From: an uncultured Lachnospiraceae bacterium
Lineage (GTDB): Bacteria; Bacillota; Clostridia; Lachnospirales; Lachnospiraceae
Reading direction: 5' to 3'
Length of the DNA stretch: 6,708 bases
Assembly (NCBI GenBank): GCA_934385475.1
Contig: CAKRPS010000070.1
Span: 1-6,708 of the forward strand
A model generated the notes under the pieces. That model ran no database searches and was not told the DNA's origin. It worked only from the letters and a program-made list of their open reading frames with translations. Position 1 is the stretch's first letter. Each line of letters opens with the position of its first letter. Shown in pieces: positions 1 to 5,077 of the stretch. Both the position numbers and the translations under genes were made by a program.

Positions 1-75
1 TTGAAACCGCCGTGTACCGAACGGTACGCACGGTGGTGTGAGAGGACGGCGGTTAGTCACCGCCTCCTACTCGAT
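1..75 (+). mobile_element. Group II intron, 3' end (domains V and VI), 5' part outside window
   Basis: Seen: bases 7-36 fold into a domain V hairpin. The lower helix pairs 7-14 with 29-36, and c8-g9-c10 pairs with g33-t34-g35, giving a CGC triad with the central G.U wobble typical of the catalytic triad. A two-base bulge (c27 g28) separates it from the upper helix 15-18/23-26, which is closed by a GAAC loop. Domain VI follows: 48-53 pairs with 59-64, 43-46 with 65-68, and 40-42 with 70-72. This leaves A69 unpaired as the branch-point adenosine, seventh base from a predicted intron end at 75 (ending in AT). A TGA at 2-4 could be the stop of the intron-encoded reverse transcriptase, but too little is present to prove it. 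Transcription sense is plus. The CGC triad and short domain V suggest, without proving, a class C-like intron. The first exon base would be 76. Confidence 0.85.
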
Positions 76-80
76 TGACG

Positions 81-106
81 ACTGGAAATTTTGCTGCATT
101 TCCGGT
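81..106. other. Inverted repeat (stem-loop) in the 3' exon of the intron
   Basis: Bases 81-89 (ACTGGAAAT) pair with 98-106 (ATTTCCGGT), giving nine pairs including one T.G, around an 8-base loop (90-97). It lies six bases after the predicted intron end. No T-run follows on either strand; the plus strand continues with AAAAAC. It is therefore not a convincing intrinsic terminator. It could be the remains of the structure that guided intron insertion, or simply chance. Confidence 0.4.
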
Positions 107-117
107 AAAAACAGGGC

Positions 118-146
118 TTGCTTTTTCCGAAACAGTGGCTTAAAAT
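118..146 (+). promoter_or_regulatory. Probable sigma-A-type promoter of the HMA gene
   Basis: A -35 element TTGCTT (118-123) and a -10 element TAAAAT (141-146) are separated by 17 bases. The start of transcription would fall near 152-154, at the left edge of the inverted repeat at 152-171 and about 50 bases before the HMA start codon. The spacing and both hexamers fit the consensus well, but this is by eye only. Confidence 0.5.
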
Positions 147-151
147 GAGCG

Positions 152-171
152 TGGTTAGATAATACTAACCA
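152..171. promoter_or_regulatory. Inverted-repeat operator candidate in front of the HMA gene
   Basis: TGGTTAG (152-158) and CTAACCA (165-171) are perfect 7-bp inverted arms around ATAATA. The GGTTAG/CTAACC half-sites resemble the core of DtxR/IdeR-type iron-regulator boxes, and the repeat sits at the predicted transcription start, where a repressor would block initiation. The family assignment of the regulator is inference; an RNA hairpin in the 5' leader is the alternative. Confidence 0.5.
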
Positions 172-201
172 TAAAGACAGAAATTGAAAGGAGTGTCATA
201 T

Positions 202-465
202 ATGTATCAGACAACCGTAAAAATTGATGGTATGATGTGTGGAATGTGTGAGTCGCACATCAATGACGTGATAAGACAGAACTTTGCTGTAAAGAAGGTG
301 ACAAGCTCCCACAAAAAGGGAGAGAGTGTTATTTTGTCCGAGGAAAAGATTGATGAAGGCAAATTAAAAGATGCGATTGCAAAGACCGGTTATCAGGTAC
401 TTTCGGTCAGCGAAGGAGAGGCTGAAAAGAAGACAGGAATCGGCAGCCTGTTCCATAGAAAGTAA
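202..465 (+). CDS. Small heavy-metal-associated (HMA) domain protein
   Basis: An 87-residue soluble protein made almost entirely of one HMA (ferredoxin-like beta-alpha-beta-beta-alpha-beta) domain. The first strand VKIDGM is followed by the metal loop MMCGMC (residues 11-16), a variant of the usual GMTCxxC, with Cys13 and Cys16 as likely ligands. The end of the domain shows the typical AIAKTGYQV pattern. The Lys/Arg-rich tail (ending LFHRK) has no recognised domain and there is no signal peptide or membrane segment. Such proteins bind soft or transition metals, usually Cu(I), as chaperones or sensors; the metal here is unknown. The ATG at 202 is chosen over the in-frame TTG at 184 because AAAGGAG (187-193) lies eight bases before it. 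The upstream promoter and inverted repeat suggest metal-responsive control. It appears to be monocistronic, converging with the regulator gene that ends at 503. Confidence 0.88.
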   Translation: MYQTTVKIDGMMCGMCESHINDVIRQNFAVKKVTSSHKKGESVILSEEKIDEGKLKDAIAKTGYQVLSVSEGEAEKKTGIGSLFHRK

Positions 466-478
466 GCAGATTATAAAA

Positions 479-519
479 GTGGAGTGGTCGCCTGCAAACA
501 ATTCAGACGATCATTCCAC
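479..519 (+). terminator. Possible weak stem-loop after the HMA gene
   Basis: Bases 479-490 can pair with 508-519 over 12 positions on plus-strand RNA, two of them G.U, around a 17-base loop. On minus-strand RNA the same two positions become A.C mismatches, so the fold favours the HMA transcript. No U-run follows and the 3' arm lies in the end of the convergent regulator gene, so termination is only a weak possibility. Confidence 0.22.
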
Positions 520-1030
520 AAATCATTTCAGCCATTTCGGCGGGATGTTCTTTCATCCCATTTTCCAACCATTTTAAGAAAACGTTATAGAGGGCACCAG
601 AGTAGAAATATACCTTATAGCGGTGCACATCGTTAAAGGGCATATCGCCCATCTGTTCTTCGAACTGACGATCAAAAAGATCCAGATAGATATATGCCAG
701 TCCGGCTTTATAGACACTCAGAATAAACTTCTTATAGGATTTAAAATACCGGAAGATCAACAGGATCGAGTCATAGCTGAACAGATCGTCTCCAAGCTGG
801 AGAGCGCGCTCGCGGTACTCGGACATAATGTCATCCGTTATCTTGATCAGGACTTCTTCTTTGGAATCAAAATTCCGGTAATAGGAAGCTCTGGCGACAC
901 CGGCGGTTGTCACAATATCTGTGACGGAGATGTCGGAGAAAGCCTTTTGATTCATCAGCTTTGTCAGGGCTCTTGCGATTTTTAGTTTTACCATCTTATT
1001 GGCTTCGTAACGTTTATCGTCTTTGTTCAT
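503..1030 (-). CDS. TetR/AcrR-family transcriptional regulator, probable repressor of the fatty acid operon
   Basis: A 175-residue protein with an N-terminal TetR helix-turn-helix. The stretch around residues 33-61 reads DISVTDIVTTAGVARASYYR then NFDSKEEVL, which matches the classic TetR signature closely. The all-helical C-terminal part (from about residue 65), rich in aromatic residues, would be the ligand-binding and dimer domain; its sequence does not identify a ligand. The start at 1030 is preferred: a GGAG lies 10 bases upstream and it puts the HTH at the usual distance from the N-terminus. An open frame reaching 1225 would add 65 unlikely residues across the promoter region. The gene diverges from the FASII operon, with palindromes in between, so autoregulation and control of that operon are the natural inference. 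An acyl-CoA, acyl-ACP or fatty acid ligand is plausible from context only. TetR proteins often regulate their divergent neighbour. Confidence 0.9.
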   Translation of the reverse strand: MNKDDKRYEANKMVKLKIARALTKLMNQKAFSDISVTDIVTTAGVARASYYRNFDSKEEVLIKITDDIMSEYRERALQLGDDLFSYDSILLIFRYFKSYKKFILSVYKAGLAYIYLDLFDRQFEEQMGDMPFNDVHRYKVYFYSGALYNVFLKWLENGMKEHPAEMAEMICGMIV

Positions 1031-1077
1031 TTTCTTTCTGCTCCGTTTCGTTCTGGTTTGACAGGTAGCTACATTCC

Positions 1078-1086
1078 TATACAGCA
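1078..1086 (-). promoter_or_regulatory. Tentative -10 region for the TetR-family gene
   Basis: Read on the minus strand, TGTATA (1083-1078) is preceded by TG at 1086-1085, an extended -10 pattern about 50 bases before the start codon at 1030. The -35 region would fall at about 1101-1108, inside the 17-bp palindrome, which would allow autorepression. The -35 match is poor, so this is a weak call. Confidence 0.25.
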
Positions 1087-1099
1087 TTACGATACAAAA

Positions 1100-1116
1100 T
1101 GAGATAAATTGTCTCA
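1100..1116. promoter_or_regulatory. 17-bp palindromic operator candidate, TetR type
   Basis: TGAGATAAATTGTCTCA reads as perfect 5-bp arms (TGAGA/TCTCA) with partly symmetrical inner bases; 14 of the 16 non-central positions are palindromic. Length and symmetry are typical of TetR-family sites. It lies between the divergent regulator gene and the fatty acid operon, just upstream of the operon's predicted -35 box, and would overlap the regulator's own promoter. Binding by the adjacent TetR protein is inferred, not shown. Confidence 0.6.
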
Positions 1117-1135
1117 CATGAAAGGATTGCATGTG
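1115..1135. promoter_or_regulatory. Second inverted repeat, overlapping the operon -35 region
   Basis: CACATG (1115-1120) and CATGTG (1130-1135) are perfect 6-bp inverted arms separated by nine bases. The right arm overlaps the predicted -35 element at 1127-1132, and the left arm shares two bases with the 17-bp palindrome. It could be a second binding site, for the same or another regulator. Its half-sites differ from those of the first palindrome. Confidence 0.4.
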
Positions 1136-1154
1136 TAGAAAGGTGTGATAAAAT
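1127..1154 (+). promoter_or_regulatory. Probable promoter of the degV-acpP-fab operon
   Basis: A -35 box TTGCAT (1127-1132) and a -10 box TAAAAT (1149-1154) are 16 bases apart, with TG at 1146-1147 giving an extended -10. Transcription would begin near 1161, leaving a leader of about 85 bases before the degV start. The two inverted repeats just upstream and over the -35 box fit repression. A weaker alternative is TTGTGC (1160-1165) with TATATC (1185-1190), which has a 19-base spacer. Confidence 0.55.
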
Positions 1155-1245
1155 GCAAATTGTGCAGTTACAAGTGATACAAAGTATATCAGATATAAAA
1201 TGACACAGGAAAAGGAATTCGTCAAGACTAGAAATGGAGATTAAG

Positions 1246-2088
1246 ATGGTTATTGTGACAGACACTGGATCGGACATACTGGAATCAGAAGCAAAGCAGA
1301 TGCAGGTGGAGCTTGTACCGATCTGTAGCAATTTTGAAGATATTACCTTTAGCCGGAATACAGAAGAAAACTTCAAGGCTTTTTATCAAAAGCTTCGGGA
1401 GACGGAGGTACTGCCATTTTCCAGTCAGCCTTCGCCATCCGCTTTTCTGGAAATCTATGAAAGGGCGAGGGAGCAGGGCCGGGAGGTTCTGGTGATCACG
1501 ATCTCTTCTGAACTATCGGGAACCTATAATGGAGCGCTGCTTGCAAAGGAAATGTCCGGATATGAGAAGATCGAGGTGGTGGATTCCAGACAGGCGTCTC
1601 TTTCAGAACGGCTTCTTGTGGAATATGCGGTGAAGCTTCGAGATGAGGGAAAGGACAGGGAGCAGCTTCGCTCCTGTCTGGAGGAGGCAAAAGAGAGAAT
1701 TTTTCTGACCGGTGTGCCGGAGAGCCTGACTTATCTCAAAAAGGGTGGCAGGATTTCACCGGTGATAGCAGCAGTAGGCGGCATTATGGGAATCAAGCCG
1801 GTGCTGCGGCTAAAGGATGGAGTGATTGAGTGTTGTGCGAAAGCAAGAGGCATGAAAATGGCGCGGTCGTCCATGCGAAGCTTTCTGGAGCAGAATGAGG
1901 TGGACCCCTGTATGCCGGTGCTGTTTGCACACAGTGACAATGAGCAGATGGGAAGAGAGTTCATGGAGGAGACCGCGGATAAGTGTGAGCTGTCCGGCTG
2001 CGTCCTGCATGATGTTGGGATGGCGATCGGAACGCATCTTGGGCCGGGAGCCATACTGATGTCTTTCCTTGCAAAGAATAAAATCTGA
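1246..2088 (+). CDS. DegV/FakB-like fatty-acid-binding protein
   Basis: A 280-residue protein of the DegV family, the usual length. Family hallmarks run in order: VTDTGSD (4-10), SSQPSPSAF (59-67), ISSELSGTYNGA (86-97), VVDSRQASLS (111-120), YLKKGGRIS (163-171), MGIKPVLRLKDG (181-192), KARGMKMA (199-206) and IGTHLGPGA (261-269, conserved His264). Characterised members (FakB) bind a single fatty acid and present it to the kinase FakA, making acyl-phosphate for phospholipid synthesis. As first gene of a FASII operon, a role in handling free or exogenous fatty acids is a good inference; no FakA-type kinase is visible here. The ATG at 1246 is preferred over 1234 because GGAG (1236-1239) lies six bases before it. 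Residues 118-122 (SLSER) are less glycine-rich than I expect in this loop. There is a 57-base gap to acpP with no terminator seen. Confidence 0.9.
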   Translation: MVIVTDTGSDILESEAKQMQVELVPICSNFEDITFSRNTEENFKAFYQKLRETEVLPFSSQPSPSAFLEIYERAREQGREVLVITISSELSGTYNGALLAKEMSGYEKIEVVDSRQASLSERLLVEYAVKLRDEGKDREQLRSCLEEAKERIFLTGVPESLTYLKKGGRISPVIAAVGGIMGIKPVLRLKDGVIECCAKARGMKMARSSMRSFLEQNEVDPCMPVLFAHSDNEQMGREFMEETADKCELSGCVLHDVGMAIGTHLGPGAILMSFLAKNKI

Positions 2089-2145
2089 TAATGTCAGTAC
2101 TAAAAAACAAAAATAAAATTGAGAAGAAAAGAGAGGATGAAAACA

Positions 2146-2379
2146 ATGTTGGAGAGAGTAAAAGAAATTATTGAGGAGCAGTTAAATCTGGAGAATGTGG
2201 ACATTACAGAAGAGACAAGGTTTAAGGAAGACCTTGGCGCGGATTCGCTTGACTTGTTTGAACTTGTTATGGCATTTGAAGAGGAATATGAGGTGAACAT
2301 CCCGTCTGAGGAACTTGAGAAGCTTTCCACAGTCGGAGATGTGATAAGATATATGCAGGAGCATGGCGTCCGGGAATAA
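2146..2379 (+). CDS. acpP: Acyl carrier protein
   Basis: A 77-residue acidic helical protein of standard ACP length. The GADSLDLFELVMAFEEEY segment (31-48) contains the DSL motif, with Ser34 as the site for the 4'-phosphopantetheine arm that a holo-ACP synthase adds. Helix I (LERVKEIIEEQL) and the TRFKEDLGADSLD loop are typical. It carries the growing acyl chain as a thioester between the Fab enzymes in the cytoplasm. The start at 2146 is chosen because GAGGA (2133-2137) is eight bases upstream and it gives the normal N-terminus; upstream ATG 2137 and TTG 2119 would add a basic extension and lack good sites. It sits between degV and fabK, 26 bases before the fabK start, in the same operon. 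Confidence 0.95.
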   Translation: MLERVKEIIEEQLNLENVDITEETRFKEDLGADSLDLFELVMAFEEEYEVNIPSEELEKLSTVGDVIRYMQEHGVRE

Positions 2380-2405
2380 AACCTTAGAGGTGATAGGAGT
2401 TGACA

Positions 2406-3347
2406 ATGAAAACAAGGATCACGGAACTTTTACAGATTGAGGCCCCTGTGATACAGGGGGGTATGGCATGGGTGGCAGAGCATGGGCTGGCAGCCGCGGT
2501 TTCCAATGCAGGAGGACTCGGGATCATCGGGGCGGCTTCAGCACCGCCGGAGGTTGTGCGGGAGGAAATACGAAAGTGTAAGGAACTGACAGATAAACCT
2601 TTTGGTGTCAATGTTATGCTTCTGAATCCAAATGCGGATGAGGTGGCGAAGATTGTTGTGGAGGAAGGTGTCCGGGTTGTAACAACCGGAGCCGGGAATC
2701 CCGGAAAATATATGGAGCTTTGGAAAAGTGCAGGTGTCCGGGTAATGCCGGTTGTAGCCAGTGTGGCGATGGCAAAGCTGATGGAGAGAGCGGGGGCGGA
2801 TGCTGTGGTTGCGGAAGGCATGGAGAGTGGCGGACATATCGGTTCGACCACGACGATGGCGTTGGTTCCTCAGGTGGCAGATGCCGTTGAGATTCCAGTA
2901 ATAGCAGCCGGTGGCATTGCTGACGGAAGAGGTCTTGCAGCGGCTTTTATGCTTGGAGCAGAGGGGGTGCAGCTCGGTACCCGGTTTGTGGCTTCGACAG
3001 AGTCGATCGTACATCGGAATTATAAAGAGAAGATTCTGAAGGCGAAGGATATTGATTCCGTTATCACAGGGGCATCCACAGGACATCCGGTGCGCTCACT
3101 GCGCAATCAGATGACCAGAGAGTATCTGGAGCTGGAGAGAGAGCATGCGGATTTCATGGAACTGGAAAAGCTGACGTTGGGATCTCTGCGGAAGGCCGTG
3201 ATAGATGGAGATACGGTACATGGAACATTGATGGCCGGGCAGATCGCGGGGCTGATTCACGAGGAGAAAACCTGTGCACAGATCATAGAGGAGCTTTTGA
3301 GCACGGCACAGAAAGCATGGTCAGGAATGGAGAGTATGAATGGGTAA
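2406..3347 (+). CDS. fabK: Enoyl-ACP reductase II, FMN-dependent
   Basis: A 313-residue TIM-barrel flavoprotein of the FabK/nitronate monooxygenase superfamily. It performs the last step of each elongation cycle, NAD(P)H-dependent reduction of trans-2-enoyl-ACP using FMN. Visible motifs are PVIQGGMAW (14-22), NAGGLGIIG (34-42), ESGGHIG (140-146), GGIADGRGL (169-177) and GVQLGTRFV (187-195), the last two forming the FMN phosphate site. His144 matches the catalytic histidine of the FabK group, and the FASII context decides FabK over nitronate monooxygenase. FabK enzymes are known to be insensitive to triclosan, unlike FabI. The ATG at 2406 has AGGAG (2395-2399) six bases upstream; the in-frame TTG at 2400 abuts that site and is rejected. 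The 3' end overlaps fabD by eight bases. Confidence 0.94.
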   Translation: MKTRITELLQIEAPVIQGGMAWVAEHGLAAAVSNAGGLGIIGAASAPPEVVREEIRKCKELTDKPFGVNVMLLNPNADEVAKIVVEEGVRVVTTGAGNPGKYMELWKSAGVRVMPVVASVAMAKLMERAGADAVVAEGMESGGHIGSTTTMALVPQVADAVEIPVIAAGGIADGRGLAAAFMLGAEGVQLGTRFVASTESIVHRNYKEKILKAKDIDSVITGASTGHPVRSLRNQMTREYLELEREHADFMELEKLTLGSLRKAVIDGDTVHGTLMAGQIAGLIHEEKTCAQIIEELLSTAQKAWSGMESMNG

Positions 3348-4263
3348 GACAGCATTTCTTTTCCCGGGACAGGGAGCCCAGTATATCGGGATGGGTAAGG
3401 AATTTTATGATACATATGAGGAAGTACGCAGCATTTACGGGCTTGCAGGGGAGGTTAGCGGAATCTCAATGGAGGAGCTGATCTTTGAGGAAAATGACAG
3501 GCTTGGGATCACGGAATATACACAGATCGCTATGCTGACGATGGAGGTTGCCGTATTGCAGGCGGTAAAGGTGGCAGGAATTACGGCAGATTGCTGCGCT
3601 GGGCTGAGTCTTGGAGAATATGGGGCACTTGCCGCGGCAGATGTGATAGAGCTGCCGGAGCTTTTCCGGGTGATCCGCAAGCGGGGAATCTATATGCAGG
3701 AGGCGTATCCGACAGGTGGAGCCATGACGGCGGTGATCGGACTGGATGCAGGACAGATAGAAGAGATCTGCGCACAGACCGCGGGAATCGTCTCCATTGC
3801 CAATTACAACTGCCCGGGGCAGATCGTGCTCAGCGGGGAAGCACAGGCAGTAGCTGCCGCAGCAGACCGGATGAAGGAAGCGGGAGCCAGAAGATGTATT
3901 CCTTTACAGGTCAGCGGACCGTTTCACTCAGCTCTGCTACAGGATGCAGGCAAAAGACTCCGGCAGGAGCTTGATCAGGTGGCACTGCATACGCCGACAA
4001 TTCCTTATTATTGTAATGTGACAGCAGATCCGGTCACAACGACAGAGCCAATCTGTGATCTGCTGGAAAAACAGATATACAGTCCGGTGCGTTTCTGGCA
4101 GAGTGTGGAGAATATGATACAGGATGGTGTGGATACTTTTATCGAAATTGGTCCTGGAAAGACATTGAGCAGCTTCGTGCGCAAGATCAACCGTGAAGTG
4201 AAGACCTGTCAGGTAGAAAAGCCACAGGATCTTGCGAAGCTGATGGAGGAAATGGCATGTTGA
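3340..4263 (+). CDS. fabD: Malonyl-CoA:ACP transacylase
   Basis: A 307-residue acyltransferase, normal length for FabD, that moves malonate from CoA to ACP to make the extender unit for FabF. Seen: FPGQGAQ (8-14), the nucleophile elbow GLSLGEYGA (88-96) with Ser90, Arg115 in RKRGIYMQ (113-120), which would hold the malonyl carboxylate, His196 in SGPFHSALL (193-200 region), and IGPGKTL near the C-terminus. The elbow has Leu89 where many FabD proteins have His (GHSLGE), a variant I would still expect to be active. The start has GGAG (3329-3332) seven bases upstream, inside the fabK coding end, and overlaps fabK by eight bases, suggesting coupled translation. Its stop overlaps the fabG start by seven bases. 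Confidence 0.95.
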   Translation: MGKTAFLFPGQGAQYIGMGKEFYDTYEEVRSIYGLAGEVSGISMEELIFEENDRLGITEYTQIAMLTMEVAVLQAVKVAGITADCCAGLSLGEYGALAAADVIELPELFRVIRKRGIYMQEAYPTGGAMTAVIGLDAGQIEEICAQTAGIVSIANYNCPGQIVLSGEAQAVAAAADRMKEAGARRCIPLQVSGPFHSALLQDAGKRLRQELDQVALHTPTIPYYCNVTADPVTTTEPICDLLEKQIYSPVRFWQSVENMIQDGVDTFIEIGPGKTLSSFVRKINREVKTCQVEKPQDLAKLMEEMAC

Positions 4264-4997
4264 CGGGAAAGATAGCAGTGGTGACAGGGGCATCCAGGGG
4301 TATCGGAAAGCAGATTGCCAGAACGCTTGCCGAAAATGGTGCCACGGTGATCGTGAACTATAATGGCTCCACGGAGGCGGCACAGCAGACGGTGGAAGAG
4401 ATCAGGAAAGCCGGAGGAATTGCAGAAGCAATACGTTGCAATGTGGCCGATTATCGGGAGAGTGCAGCCTTTGCAAAGCTTGTTCTGGAACGCTATGGTA
4501 AAGTAGATATTCTGGTCAATAATGCCGGAATCACCAGAGATGGCCTGATCGCTGGCATGACGGAGGAGAACTTTGATGCAGTGCTTGATACGAACCTGAA
4601 AGGAGCTTTCCTGATGATTCGTCATTTATGTCGCAGTTTTATCAAACAGCGCGGAGGGAAGATCATCAATATCGCATCCGTGAGCGGAATCCTTGGCAAT
4701 GCGGGGCAGGCAAACTATGCTGCCTCCAAGGCAGGTCTGATCGGTCTGACAAAGAGTGTTGCGAGAGAACTTGCACCGCGTGGCATCTGTGTCAATGCGG
4801 TGGCACCAGGTTTTATTGAGACGGACATGACAGGAAAACTTTCGGAGCAGGCCAGAGAGAAAGCTGCCGGACAGATTCCGCTCGGACATATGGGGAGTTC
4901 GGAAGACGTTGCCGGGGCAGTGCTGTTTCTCGCGGGCAGCCAGGCAGATTATATTACCGGGCAGGTGTTGTGTGTGGACGGCGGTATGGCAATGTAG
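4257..4997 (+). CDS. fabG: 3-oxoacyl-ACP reductase
   Basis: A 246-residue classical short-chain dehydrogenase/reductase that reduces 3-ketoacyl-ACP to 3-hydroxyacyl-ACP with NADPH. The Rossmann motif TGASRGIG is at 10-17, NNAG at 88-91 and the structural Asn at 113 (DTNLKG). The catalytic triad is Ser141 (ASVSG), Tyr154 and Lys158 (YAASK). Arg14 in the first glycine loop fits NADPH preference. The sequence ITGQVLCVDGGMAM at the C-terminus is close to the FabG consensus, which separates it from other SDR enzymes, as does the operon context. A strong GGAGGA (4245-4250) lies six bases before the ATG, within the end of fabD. The two genes overlap by seven bases, so coupled translation is likely. 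Confidence 0.95.
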   Translation: MLTGKIAVVTGASRGIGKQIARTLAENGATVIVNYNGSTEAAQQTVEEIRKAGGIAEAIRCNVADYRESAAFAKLVLERYGKVDILVNNAGITRDGLIAGMTEENFDAVLDTNLKGAFLMIRHLCRSFIKQRGGKIINIASVSGILGNAGQANYAASKAGLIGLTKSVARELAPRGICVNAVAPGFIETDMTGKLSEQAREKAAGQIPLGHMGSSEDVAGAVLFLAGSQADYITGQVLCVDGGMAM

Positions 4998-5026
4998 ACA
5001 GGAAAACCGGCATGCACACCACACAC

Positions 5027-5062
5027 TTGACACAAACTCGATATGCGCAAAAAACATGCGCA
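5027..5062 (+). other. fabG-fabF intergenic stem-loop and TTGACA motif
   Basis: The 80-base gap between fabG and fabF is the longest in the operon after degV. TGCGCA occurs at 5044-5049 and again at 5057-5062; as each copy is itself palindromic they can pair as a 6-bp stem with a 7-base A-rich loop, ending just before the fabF ribosome binding site. A perfect TTGACA (5027-5032) has no acceptable -10 box at 16-18 bases, so an internal promoter is not supported. Confidence 0.35.
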
Positions 5063-5077
5063 GAAATGGAGATTAGC

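Noticed and set aside
623..985. 120-codon plus-strand open frame opposite the TetR-family gene
   Set aside because: It is antisense to a gene with a clear TetR motif and its translation shows no recognisable domain.
1058..1086. Plus-strand promoter based on TTGACA at 1058
   Set aside because: The only -10-like hexamer (TATACA, 1078) is 14 bases away, too close, and it would read through the operator region.
1031..1225. 65-residue N-terminal extension of the TetR-family gene (start at 1225)
   Set aside because: It would run across the divergent promoter and operators, is hydrophobic and Cys/Phe-rich unlike TetR N-termini, and the start at 1030 has a plausible ribosome site and the normal distance to the HTH.
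1077..1376. 99-codon minus-strand open frame across the degV start
   Set aside because: It covers the operon promoter and antisense degV, is low-complexity and Ser/Ile-rich, and has no domain.
2384..2851. 155-codon minus-strand open frame opposite fabK
   Set aside because: Ser/Thr/Pro/Ala-rich composition typical of an antisense shadow of a GC-biased gene; FabK motifs on the plus strand are unmistakable.
5027..5056. Internal promoter before fabF based on TTGACA at 5027
   Set aside because: The bases 16-18 positions downstream are A-runs with no TATAAT-like hexamer.
4970..5077. 36-codon upstream extension of fabF overlapping the end of fabG
   Set aside because: The open frame is continuous, but the added residues do not resemble FabF and no ribosome site supports a start there; the ATG at 5078 gives the standard N-terminus.
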